A DNA stretch of 13,794 nt from Chloroflexota bacterium (GTDB taxonomy: Bacteria > Chloroflexota > UBA6077 > JADZDV01): assembly GCA_020850915.1 (NCBI GenBank), contig JADZDV010000410.1, positions 1 to 13,794 on the forward strand, given 5' to 3'. Under the pieces are notes generated by a model. That model made no database searches, had not been told where the DNA came from, and saw only the letters and a list, made by a program, of their open reading frames with translations. Shown piece by piece: positions 1-6,824 of the stretch; the first letter of the stretch is position 1; the number at the start of each line of letters is the position of its first letter. Position numbers and translations under genes: made by a program.

Positions 1-59
1 AAGGCCGCCGCGCCGTCCTTCGTGTGGACCGGCAGCTCGATGTGCTCCGTCGTCGCCAT
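1..59 (-). CDS. N-terminus of a complex I operon gene, probably nuoB (partial)
   Basis: An ATG at 59 (minus strand) opens 19 codons, reading MATTEHIELPVHTKDGAAA, before the window ends. A GGTGA stretch lies just upstream of the ATG and could be its ribosome binding site. The gene lies 97 bp downstream of nuoA on the same strand. In most nuo operons the gene after nuoA encodes NuoB, the subunit carrying the N2 iron-sulphur cluster, so nuoB is the likely identity; nuoC or an unrelated gene is possible. The 19 residues contain no diagnostic motif, so the call rests on position. Confidence 0.5.
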   Translation of the reverse strand, partial: MATTEHIELPVHTKDGAAA

Positions 60-156
60 ACGTCACCAAACCCCGCGGCCCTGGCGCTCAACCCGAGCAG
101 CCGTGGCAGCGTTCCGTCAACCAGTCCAGACTCGAGACACTAACGTCCTGGGGGCG

Positions 157-519
157 CTAGCGCCATTTCAGCGCCCCCCGAGACCGAGCGTAAACATAAC
201 CGCCGACCAGCACGAGAAAGAAGCTGCCCATGGCCAGCAAGCCGCCGAGCTTCAGCTCCCGGAGCACCACGGCCCAGGGAAAGAAGAACAGCGCCTCGAC
301 GTCGAAAATCAGGAACAGCATGCCCACCAGCGCAAACCGGACCGGCCAGCGACCTTCCGTGGTGCTGGGCTCTGACACGCCGCACTCATAGGGGAGGGAC
401 TTCGCAGTGGAGGGCTTACGAATCGAAAGCTTGCCGGAAATCACGACCAGAAGCCCTGCGATGAGCGCAGCCAGGCCCAGATAGATTGCCAGCGAGGGAT
501 AGCCGTTCACGGGAGCCAC
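157..519 (-). CDS. nuoA: NADH-quinone oxidoreductase subunit A (NuoA)
   Basis: A membrane subunit of respiratory complex I, which couples NADH oxidation and quinone reduction to ion pumping; NuoA sits at the junction of the membrane and peripheral arms. The 120-residue product has the usual family length and three hydrophobic segments (about residues 7-27, 62-82 and 92-112). Its family signatures are visible: YECG at 44-47 in the first loop and FDVE at 72-75 in the second membrane helix. The start is GTG at 519; a second in-frame GTG four codons later is also possible, and neither has a strong Shine-Dalgarno sequence. It is the first gene of a minus-strand nuo operon that continues beyond the left edge. 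Confidence 0.95.
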   Translation of the reverse strand: MAPVNGYPSLAIYLGLAALIAGLLVVISGKLSIRKPSTAKSLPYECGVSEPSTTEGRWPVRFALVGMLFLIFDVEALFFFPWAVVLRELKLGGLLAMGSFFLVLVGGYVYARSRGALKWR

Positions 520-603
520 TCTCTGATTCGGTCGGTTGGCCCCGAGTCATGGCGCGCGCCACAACACTGTTGACGCGCACGACTCCGCAACTGAGGTCGG
601 AGA

Positions 604-609
604 ATTGTA
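604..609 (-). promoter_or_regulatory. Candidate extended -10 promoter for the nuo operon
   Basis: On the minus strand the sequence TGCTACAAT gives an extended -10 (TGn followed by TACAAT). It would start transcription near 597 and leave a leader of about 78 nt before nuoA. The hexamer at -35 spacing (GTGTGG) is poor, so recognition would depend on the extended -10. Nothing else stands out in the stretch from 520 to 727. Confidence 0.45.
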
Positions 610-727
610 GCAGAGGCGGCGGGAGGCCACACACCGCGCTGGCGGTCAGGTGAAGAGCGCCGCGCTCCGGGCCGGGGCTCCTGCCGGACCGTAGCGCGCG
701 CTCCAGCCGACCAGGCCCGAGCGGCAT

Positions 728-759
728 AGAAAAAGGGAGCGGGTCTTGCCCGCTCCCTT
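728..759 (-). terminator. Rho-independent terminator of the CHRD protein gene
   Basis: The minus strand reads a perfect 11-bp GC-rich stem (arms at 749-759 and 733-743) around a 5-nt loop at 744-748. A run of five T residues follows (A at 730-734 on the plus strand). It starts about 20 bp after the stop codon of the gene at 780-1421 and insulates that gene from nuoA. The plus strand has no matching T run, so it acts in one direction only. Confidence 0.9.
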
Positions 760-779
760 GAAGGACCACCGCGATAGGA

Positions 780-1421
780 TCAAGCGCCGCGGCGTCGGGC
801 GACGAGCGTGGCGCCGCCGAGCGCGAGGAGAGCGCCAAACGCCACCAGGGCCGGGACGGCGCTATCCGCGTCGCCGGTGCGAGGCAACTGAGCGGGCGGC
901 CGGGCCGGCTGGGCGGCCGGCGCCGCGGTTGGCGCAGCGGTCGGCGCGGCAGCGGGTGCAGCCGGCGGCGCCGCTGCGGGAGCTGCAGCCGGAGCAGCGG
1001 CGGCCGTGCCAGCCTTCGGGATGTCGCCGCACGAGACGCCTGGGGACGGTAAGGCAGCGCCCGCGTGGACGTTCACGTAGTTGCTGCCACCCTGCAGGCC
1101 GCCCAGCGTCGCGTTGACGGTCGACGTGGCGGTCGCCTTGCCGCTGGCGTCAGTCTTCAGATCCTGCAGAGGAAAGGCAATCCCGCCCATCAGGGAGCAC
1201 GAGCCGTTGTGGATGTGATTGACGTGCGTCTCGTTTGGGCCCGCGCCCTGGAGGGTCACTACCACCTGGGTCTGGCTCCCCATCGGAGTGAGGACCGCGG
1301 TCCCGGTGATGCCTGAGCCGCCGACAGCCGTCAGGTTGACGGTCACCGCGGACTGCGCCGAGGCGGTGTATGACGGTACGAGCAGGAGCACCAACGCGGC
1401 TACAACCGCAAATTTCCGCAC
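780..1421 (-). CDS. Exported CHRD-domain protein with LPXTG-type anchor
   Basis: A predicted surface protein of 213 residues. A signal peptide with an RKF start and a long hydrophobic core ends near the ASA-Q site at 22-23. A beta-rich domain (about 24-137) has the spaced histidines and glycines of CHRD domains: HVNHIHNG at 66-73 and YVNVHAG nearby, with H66, H69, H71 and H119. C75 and C131 could form a disulphide. An Ala/Pro-rich linker (about 138-178) leads to LPRTG at 179-183, then a hydrophobic helix and an RRR tail, the layout of a sortase sorting signal. The start is GTG at 1421 because GGAGG (1427-1431) lies five bases upstream; an upstream in-frame start at 1514 would place residues before the signal peptide. 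The function of CHRD domains is poorly known. A single-gene unit ended by the terminator at 728-759. Confidence 0.85.
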   Translation of the reverse strand: MRKFAVVAALVLLLVPSYTASAQSAVTVNLTAVGGSGITGTAVLTPMGSQTQVVVTLQGAGPNETHVNHIHNGSCSLMGGIAFPLQDLKTDASGKATATSTVNATLGGLQGGSNYVNVHAGAALPSPGVSCGDIPKAGTAAAAPAAAPAAAPPAAPAAAPTAAPTAAPAAQPARPPAQLPRTGDADSAVPALVAFGALLALGGATLVARRRGA

Positions 1422-1491
1422 CAAGTCCTCCAGAGCGAGAGATGTGTACCCGTGGACGACCGGGACCAGCACGACACCCAGCCCAATTGCC

Positions 1492-1497
1492 AGTCTA
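1492..1497 (-). promoter_or_regulatory. Candidate -10 element for the CHRD gene
   Basis: The minus strand reads TGCTAGACT, a possible extended -10, placed so that the leader would be about 65 nt. No good -35 hexamer is present at 16-18 bp spacing. This is a weak candidate that rests on position and the TGn motif. Confidence 0.3.
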
Positions 1498-1709
1498 GCA
1501 CAGGCCCGCGACACACGGACGTCACACTATCTACGGATTCCTGACCGCCGCTAGATGCATGCTTGAGATGCTCCTCGCGGCGCGCCGGCAGTCGCCAGCG
1601 ATCGCGTTAGTACTCGCTTAACACGTTCCGCGTACACTGGGAGGCAGTAGGTCGCTGTCAGCGCGGGCGACGTTGCGAAGCATCCACGTCGCGCGTGGGG
1701 AGTACTCGG

Positions 1710-1715
1710 TACAAT
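1710..1715 (+). promoter_or_regulatory. Candidate -10 element for the epimerase/two-component operon
   Basis: TACAAT lies about 70 bp upstream of the TTG start of the epimerase gene, with no recognisable -35 at standard spacing. The second AGTACTCG copy lies immediately upstream (1701-1708), where an activator could bind; that is speculation. Confidence 0.35.
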
Positions 1716-1716
1716 A

Positions 1717-1732
1717 GGTCGGAGGTCGGAGG
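1717..1732 (+). repeat. Short tandem repeat GGTCGGA x2
   Basis: Two exact copies of GGTCGGA are followed by GG, just downstream of the candidate -10 element and therefore in the predicted 5' leader of the epimerase operon. It could be a binding site, a decoy ribosome-binding region or chance. Only the repeat itself is certain. Confidence 0.5.
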
Positions 1733-1785
1733 CTCGATGCCCGCGGTAGTCGCTTCCGTCCGCGCTCGAGTACAGAGGTGCCGAC

Positions 1786-2241
1786 TTGATTCATGGCGTG
1801 GCGCTCAAGCCGCTCAAGGTCTGGTGCGACGACCGCGGCTACCTGATGGAAGTTCTTCGCGCCGACGACCCGTTCTTCGTGGGCTTTGGCCAGTCCACGT
1901 ACACGGTCGCCTATCCCGGCACGATCAAAGCGTTCCACTGGCACCGGCGGCAGGACGATCTCTGGTTCGTCGCCGGAGGCATGGCGCAGGTCGTGCTGTT
2001 CGACCTGCGCGAGGACTCCCCGACGTATCGCCAGACGGACGTGTACTGCCTCGGAGAGCACAATCGCGCGTTGCTGCGCATTCCGACCGGCGTCGCGCAC
2101 GGCTACCGGGTGCTGGGGACCGAGCCGACCCTGCTCCTCTACCACACGACCGAGCCGTACAATCCGGCCGACCCGGACGAGGAGCGGCTTCCATTCGACG
2201 ACCCGACGATCGGTTTCGACTGGCGAACGCGGATGCGCTGA
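1786..2241 (+). CDS. RmlC-like dTDP-4-dehydrorhamnose 3,5-epimerase family protein
   Basis: A 151-residue cupin of the short RmlC-like group, close in pattern to proteins annotated as dTDP-4-dehydrorhamnose 3,5-epimerase. Those enzymes epimerise nucleotide-linked 4-keto sugars for rhamnose-type surface polysaccharides in the cytoplasm. Visible features are the GV-LKPLKV-DDRG start (residues 4-18), the cupin histidines H51 and H53 in KAFHWH, the IPTGVAHG strand with H105 and the conserved TEPYNP segment near 122-127. The start is TTG at 1786: the AGAGGTG at 1774-1780 is correctly spaced, an in-frame stop lies at 1747, and family members begin with the equivalent of IHGV. No other rhamnose-pathway genes are in view, so the true substrate is open. 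A 53-bp gap to the response regulator gene suggests co-transcription. Confidence 0.85.
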   Translation: MIHGVALKPLKVWCDDRGYLMEVLRADDPFFVGFGQSTYTVAYPGTIKAFHWHRRQDDLWFVAGGMAQVVLFDLREDSPTYRQTDVYCLGEHNRALLRIPTGVAHGYRVLGTEPTLLLYHTTEPYNPADPDEERLPFDDPTIGFDWRTRMR

Positions 2242-2294
2242 CCTGCCAACTCAGCGACCTTCCTCGCCGCGCGGCTCCCCGAGGGGACGCCTGA

Positions 2295-3023
2295 ATGGCC
2301 GGCCCGACCGTCCTCGTCGTCGACGACGAGCGCAACCTCGTCCAGTTGGCCCGCCTCTACCTGGAGAAGGAGGGGTTTCGCGTCGAGTCCGCGGGCACCG
2401 GCCTTGAAGCGCTCGAGATGGCGCGGCAGACCCGGCCGCGCCTCGTCATCCTCGATCTGATGCTGCCAGAGCTGGACGGCTGGGAGGTGTGCCGACGGCT
2501 GCGCAAGAGCAGCGACCTGCCGATCATCATGCTCACCGCCCGCGCGGACGACGTCGACAAGATCGTGGGGCTGGAGCTGGGTGCCGACGACTACCTGACC
2601 AAGCCGTTCAACCCGCGTGAGCTGGTGGCGCGGGTGAAGTCTGTCCTACGCCGCTACGAGGTGGGACAGGCGCCAGCGCGCACGCTCCGCGTTGGAGACC
2701 TGGAGATCAACCTCGACCGACGCGAGGTGGCGGGCGCGAACGGGCCGATCGACCTGCGCCCGAAGGAGTTCGACCTGCTCGCCGCGCTGGCGGCCCAACC
2801 CGGCGTCGTCTACGAGCGCGACCGGTTGCTGGAGCTGGCCTGGGGGCAGGACTACGTTGGCGAGACGCGCACCGTGGACGTGCACGTCACCTGGTTGCGA
2901 GATAAGCTGAAGGACACCTCCGTCCGAATCCAGACCGTCTGGGGTATCGGGTACAAGCTGGTCGAAGCCTCGCCGGACGCGCCGCCATCCCCGCGCCGGG
3001 GAGGCCGCAAGGGTCGGCCTTGA
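2295..3023 (+). CDS. OmpR/PhoB-family response regulator
   Basis: A cytoplasmic two-component transcription factor of 242 residues. The receiver domain (about 4-118) has the acidic pair D10-D11, the phosphoacceptor D54 in VILDLMLP, T81 and the conserved K103 in LTKPFN. The winged-helix DNA-binding domain (about 130-224) ends in the typical RIQTVWGIGYKL. A Pro/Arg-rich tail of about 17 residues follows. The ATG at 2295 has a GAGGGGA sequence about eight bases upstream. Its stop overlaps the start of the downstream kinase gene (TTGA), so the two are surely partners and translationally coupled. The target genes are unknown; autoregulation of this operon would be typical. Confidence 0.97.
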   Translation: MAGPTVLVVDDERNLVQLARLYLEKEGFRVESAGTGLEALEMARQTRPRLVILDLMLPELDGWEVCRRLRKSSDLPIIMLTARADDVDKIVGLELGADDYLTKPFNPRELVARVKSVLRRYEVGQAPARTLRVGDLEINLDRREVAGANGPIDLRPKEFDLLAALAAQPGVVYERDRLLELAWGQDYVGETRTVDVHVTWLRDKLKDTSVRIQTVWGIGYKLVEASPDAPPSPRRGGRKGRP

Positions 3024-4654
3024 GCCTCGCCAGCGGTGCTCGCCGACCCTGGGGGCCCCTGTCCCTCCCTACCAGGCAGCTCTCGCTGCGGACCCGGCTG
3101 ACCCTGGCGTTCGCGGCGATCACCCTGCTCTGCCTGGCGCTCGCCGGCACAGCGGTCGTGTTCATCCTCCAGGACTACCAGGCGAGTCGTGAGACCAGGC
3201 GCGTTGCAGACCTGGCACAGCCGCTCTCGTTCCAGGTCCGCTCGATCGAGCAGCAGGGCGCTTCACGCGCCGAGATCGTGGACTTCCTCGAGCGCCAGGC
3301 GGGCGAGTTGGACCTGAGAATCGTCATCGCGGACAACCGCGGGCTCGTGCTCGCGGACACCGACGACTCGCTGGTCGGCCAGCGGCTGCAGCTCCAGCCG
3401 CCAAATCGGACCGGTCTGCCGCGGCCGATGCGCGCCGCGACGTTCTCCAATCCCTCTGGAGAGACCACCTTCATGGTCTCGCCACCAGTCAGCCCCGCGC
3501 CGGCCACGGCGTCTGGTGAGCCCGCGGCGACGCCTGGCCCGACCCTCACGGAGCGGTTCAACGCCCGGCCGAGCGCCTACCTGGTCGGTCTGAGCGTACC
3601 GCCCCAGAGCGCCGGAGCGGCCTGGCTGGAGCTGCTGCCACGCCTGACCGCGGCTGGTCTCGTAGCGCTCCTGGCCTCTGTGTTCGTGGCCTGGCTGCTC
3701 GCCAGCTCCATCTCGCGCCCGTTGGCCCGGGTGACTGGCGCGGCCGAGGCGATGGCACGCGGTGAGCTGGCTCAGACGATTCCCGTGCGCGGTCGTGACG
3801 AGGTAGCGCGGCTCAGCTCCGCATTCAACACCATGGCGCGTGAGGTTGCCATGTCGCAGCGAATGCTCAAGGACTTCCTGGCTAACGTCTCACACGACCT
3901 CCGGACACCACTGACCTCGATACAGGGGTTCTCACAGGCCCTCACCGATGGCACGCTCGTCGATCGGGCGGATATCGCCGAGGCTGGCGCGATCATCCAC
4001 GGGGAGGCGGGGCGCATGTCGCGGCTGGTGGACGACGTGTTGCTCCTTTCGAAGATGGAGAGCGGCCAGACCAGCGTCGAGCGGGCGCCACTCGAGCTCT
4101 CGCAGCTCGTCGCCGACCGGGTGCGAGCGTTCCAGCGGGCCGCCGCCGAGGCGCGGGTGGAGCTGACCGGGTCGGCGGCCAACGCGCCCATCGTGCTCGG
4201 TGACGGCCCGCGACTGGAGCAGGTTGTGGACAACCTGCTCGGCAACGCCCTGCGGCACACCCCGTCCGGCGGTTCGGTGGCGGTGCTGCTCTCGTCCGGG
4301 CCGGACAAGCCGCGCGCGGACCAGCCGGGAGCGCTCCTGGTCGTTCGGAACAGCGGCTCGTACATCCCAGAGGCGGAGCTGGAGCGGGTGTTCGAGCGTT
4401 TCTATCAGCTCGATAAGAGCCGCGCGGCCGGCAGCAGCGGCCTCGGGCTGGCGATCGTGCGCCAGATCGTCCTGGCACATGGCGGGCGCTGCTGGGCGAC
4501 CTCCGAGCCAGACAGCGGCTCCTGCTTCCACGTCTGGCTGCCCGCGACGCCCCAGATTGACCAGGATGGGCAGGCTCAAGTGGTGAGCACCCAGCGTCCA
4601 GGATCGGCCATACCGGCCGTTATACCCGTGGGGCGGCCGCGCTCGTCCGCCTGA
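3020..4654 (+). CDS. Membrane sensor histidine kinase
   Basis: The cognate kinase of the preceding regulator, 544 residues. Order of parts: a short Arg-containing N-terminus, TM1 (about 27-50), an extracytoplasmic sensor region (51-205), TM2 (about 206-230), HAMP (231-283), HisKA with H292 in the SHDLRTP box, and a HATPase_c domain (about 390-508). The sensor region contains a PDC/Cache-like stretch (GLVLADTDDSLVGQ, 108-121) and a Pro/Ala-rich insertion (154-175). The N box is present (N405 and N409). The G1 box reads NSGSYIP at 444-450, with Asn where Asp is usual. The G2 box is GSSGLGLA. A tail of about 35 residues follows the catalytic domain. The start is TTG at 3020, overlapping the regulator stop by four bases. 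The signal it senses is not evident. Confidence 0.95.
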   Translation: MSLASGARRPWGPLSLPTRQLSLRTRLTLAFAAITLLCLALAGTAVVFILQDYQASRETRRVADLAQPLSFQVRSIEQQGASRAEIVDFLERQAGELDLRIVIADNRGLVLADTDDSLVGQRLQLQPPNRTGLPRPMRAATFSNPSGETTFMVSPPVSPAPATASGEPAATPGPTLTERFNARPSAYLVGLSVPPQSAGAAWLELLPRLTAAGLVALLASVFVAWLLASSISRPLARVTGAAEAMARGELAQTIPVRGRDEVARLSSAFNTMAREVAMSQRMLKDFLANVSHDLRTPLTSIQGFSQALTDGTLVDRADIAEAGAIIHGEAGRMSRLVDDVLLLSKMESGQTSVERAPLELSQLVADRVRAFQRAAAEARVELTGSAANAPIVLGDGPRLEQVVDNLLGNALRHTPSGGSVAVLLSSGPDKPRADQPGALLVVRNSGSYIPEAELERVFERFYQLDKSRAAGSSGLGLAIVRQIVLAHGGRCWATSEPDSGSCFHVWLPATPQIDQDGQAQVVSTQRPGSAIPAVIPVGRPRSSA

Positions 4655-4686
4655 CACTCTGACCAGATCGGTCGTGACAATCGCAC

Positions 4687-6423
4687 GTGAACGCCACGTC
4701 GGCGCGTAGACTCGCGCTGCTCGTCGTCTTCGTCTGCATCCTGGCCTGGCCAGCGCCTCCGGTGCTCGCCGCGACGCCCCCTGGCGGGAGCGCCATCGTC
4801 GGCGCGGTGCTGGTCAACGAAGGCGGCGAATCGAAGGGCAGCCGTCCCCTGGCCGGGGCCTCCGTGCGAATCGCCGGCCCCGGGCTCGCGGCGTCGCTGG
4901 GCACCGGGGCTCACGGCGTGTTCTCGTTTGGGCCGCTTGCGCCCGGGGCCTACACCATCACCGTGCTCGTTCCCTCGCCATTCATCCCGTTGAGCGGCAC
5001 ATCGCGGACGATTCAGGTGGATGGGAAGGGCTCCTACCGGTCCGACTTCCTCTTCGCCTTGCCGGCCCGGCCGGCGGACGTGCCGACGCCGATACCAACC
5101 CGCCCTCTGCCCACCCCAACGCCGCTCCCGACCCTACCGCCCATCGCAATCGTCACCCCCATGCCGACGGCTGAGCCGCCGAGCGCCCCGGACGCCGCCT
5201 CAGCCGGACCGAGCGCACGCGCGGCGCCCTCGGTCCCGCGGCGCCCGCTCGTCACGAGCCTCCAGGGACTGCGCTACGCACCTGGTCGAACGAGCCCCTC
5301 GCAGCCCCAGACCACCCGGACCGCGACGATGCTCTGGCTCGGCGTGCCGTTTGTCACGCAGCTTGACGGCACGCCGTACGCGGCGGTGAACTGTGGCCCG
5401 GCCAGTACAGCCATGGTCCTGGGCACGTTTGGCATTCGCCTGCCAGCGGCCACAATCCGTGATTACGTCAACTACATGAGTGGCGTCTTCAGTCTGGACG
5501 CGGGCACGAGTCTGGACCACCTCGGCAGAGTCGTACGAGAGGCCGGACTCGAGACGCACGACCTGTATGATGGCGGTGCCTATCGGCGGTGGGATCCCGC
5601 GCTGCTGAGAGAGCACCTCCAATCCGGGCACCCAATCGTCACGCTGGTGAAGTACCGCGCCCTGCCCGGCAACGGTGGCTCTCTGGCGGACCTGGACCAT
5701 TACATCGTCATCTCCGGTCTCTCTGGTAACGACTTCGTCTACAACGACGCGGCGTTCACGACCGATCGCGGCTATGGTTTGCTGATGAGCGAGGGCGACC
5801 TGCTGCGCGCCTGGGACTACAGTTCGATCCCGCGGTACGGCATGGCTGTGTCGCTCCACTCGACAGCCCCGCCTGTCGACCCTGTGCCGGACGGAGCGGA
5901 CGACGTGGTGGCGGCGCAGCGGGACGCGGGGCTCGAGCTTGGTGAGGAGATCGACCTACGGCTGGACGTCCGCGATCTGATTCTTGGACGGATCGACGTC
6001 GATCCGGATCCCAGCGCGCAGCAAGCATCACCAGAGCCCCCGGAGGGTGTCCAGGCGCCGCCGACGACGGCGCAACCCGCGGCGCGGTCGCGGTCCGGGA
6101 TCGCCTTCTTGCTCGGACCAACCATCGGCGACCCGCGGGGGACAGATGCCCCCCGCGCAACGGAGCAGGAGGGGGCTGAAACCGCGTCACCGCGCGAGGC
6201 CGCGGCGCCATCCGCCTCGGAGAACCACGATCTGGCTGACTCTGCCCCGCCGGGACTGCCGGAGTCGACGGGAGCAGTGGCGATCGCGCTGCTGCTCGGA
6301 GCCGTCGCGCGCGGCGTCTCGTCGCGGCGTGGACTGGCAGCCGCGGCTGTCAGTCCGCAACGCCTGGCTGAGCTGACCTCAGGGCCACCAGTCGAAGACG
6401 CCGTAGCCGCCGAGCACGACTGA
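4687..6423 (+). CDS. Secreted C39-like cysteine peptidase with beta-sandwich domain and wall-sorting-like tail
   Basis: A 578-residue predicted surface protein. A signal peptide ends near the VLA-A site at 28-29. A carboxypeptidase-regulatory-like beta-sandwich (about 35-125) is followed by a Pro/Thr-rich linker (126-210). A papain-like C39_2 domain (about 215-390) has catalytic C236 in NCGPAS, H338 in DHYIVISG and D354 in YNDAAF; Q225 may form the oxyanion hole. A long disordered region (about 395-523) leads to LPESTG at 524-529, a hydrophobic helix and SSRRG, followed by about 30 more residues. There is no ABC transporter domain, so this is not a bacteriocin-exporter C39 protein. The GTG start lies 32 bp after the kinase stop, with no good SD sequence, which implies co-transcription with the two-component pair. 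The substrate is unknown, and a non-proteolytic role is possible. Confidence 0.85.
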   Translation: MNATSARRLALLVVFVCILAWPAPPVLAATPPGGSAIVGAVLVNEGGESKGSRPLAGASVRIAGPGLAASLGTGAHGVFSFGPLAPGAYTITVLVPSPFIPLSGTSRTIQVDGKGSYRSDFLFALPARPADVPTPIPTRPLPTPTPLPTLPPIAIVTPMPTAEPPSAPDAASAGPSARAAPSVPRRPLVTSLQGLRYAPGRTSPSQPQTTRTATMLWLGVPFVTQLDGTPYAAVNCGPASTAMVLGTFGIRLPAATIRDYVNYMSGVFSLDAGTSLDHLGRVVREAGLETHDLYDGGAYRRWDPALLREHLQSGHPIVTLVKYRALPGNGGSLADLDHYIVISGLSGNDFVYNDAAFTTDRGYGLLMSEGDLLRAWDYSSIPRYGMAVSLHSTAPPVDPVPDGADDVVAAQRDAGLELGEEIDLRLDVRDLILGRIDVDPDPSAQQASPEPPEGVQAPPTTAQPAARSRSGIAFLLGPTIGDPRGTDAPRATEQEGAETASPREAAAPSASENHDLADSAPPGLPESTGAVAIALLLGAVARGVSSRRGLAAAAVSPQRLAELTSGPPVEDAVAAEHD

Positions 6424-6560
6424 CTTCGGATTGCCGGCTCCGCCCGCCACCGCCACGATGGAGAGGCCGCCGCCAGAGCCCGCGAGCCAGGCCCCCTCCG
6501 TCAGCAGACCAGAGGTGATTGCCGGGCGAGCACCAGGACGCGGTGTGCTACGCTGCTGAG

Positions 6561-6812
6561 GTGCGACGAGTCACCAGAGCGCCTGACGAGATCCGCGCCT
6601 GGGCCGAGGCGCGCGGCGGCCAGCCCGCCCGCGTGCGCTCGGTCCGACCGGGCTCCGCGGACGTCCCGCGGATCGCCTTCGACCGTCTCCCACCACACTG
6701 GGAGGCGCTGAGCTGGGAGCAGTTCTTCGAGGCGTTCCAACGCGCCGGGCTGGCGTTCATGTACGAAGACGAGCCTGGCAGCCGCATCTGCAAGCTCTCG
6801 AAATCGCGCTGA
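6561..6812 (+). CDS. Small conserved protein of unknown function
   Basis: An 83-residue acidic/basic mixed protein with no signal peptide or membrane segment. The pattern DEIRAWAEARGG-PARV near the N-terminus, a WEQFFEAFQ helix (SW-EFFE type) and LAFMY near the C-terminus resembles a small family found in many bacteria. Some members carry inherited, doubtful annotations such as glucan branching enzyme. I assign no function. Start choice is uncertain: GTG at 6561 fits the family-like beginning, but GTG at 6543 has a better AGGA just upstream, and TTG at 6519 is also in frame. It lies 137 bp after the C39 peptidase gene and ends 12 bp from the converging accDA gene. Confidence 0.75.
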   Translation: MRRVTRAPDEIRAWAEARGGQPARVRSVRPGSADVPRIAFDRLPPHWEALSWEQFFEAFQRAGLAFMYEDEPGSRICKLSKSR

Positions 6813-6824
6813 CGCCGGACCAGC

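Larger units (their letters stand above)
1422..1785. other. Divergent intergenic region, no gene seen
   Basis: This 364-bp stretch separates the minus-strand CHRD gene from the plus-strand epimerase gene and should hold the promoters of both. I find no convincing small gene. It contains a palindromic ATGCAT/GCATGC patch near 1556-1562, two copies of the 8-mer AGTACTCG (1609-1616 and 1701-1708) and a tandem GGTCGGA repeat. An ATG at 1737 follows an SD-like GGAGG, but its reading frame is a shadow of the epimerase gene. Confidence 0.6.

Noticed and set aside
780..1514. Longer version of the CHRD protein starting at 1514
   Set aside because: It would place 31 residues before a clear signal peptide and ignore the well-spaced GGAGG before the GTG at 1421; the candidate -10 also lies within this extension.
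1737..2294. Plus-strand reading frame with an SD-preceded ATG at 1737, ending just before the response regulator
   Set aside because: It overlaps the epimerase gene in another frame, is Arg/Pro/Ala-rich low-complexity protein typical of a GC-rich shadow frame, and the overlapping frame matches a known family.
4687..6423. C39 peptidase as part of a bacteriocin export system
   Set aside because: There is no ABC transporter or ATPase domain in the protein or nearby, no double-glycine peptide gene is visible, and the protein is itself secreted.
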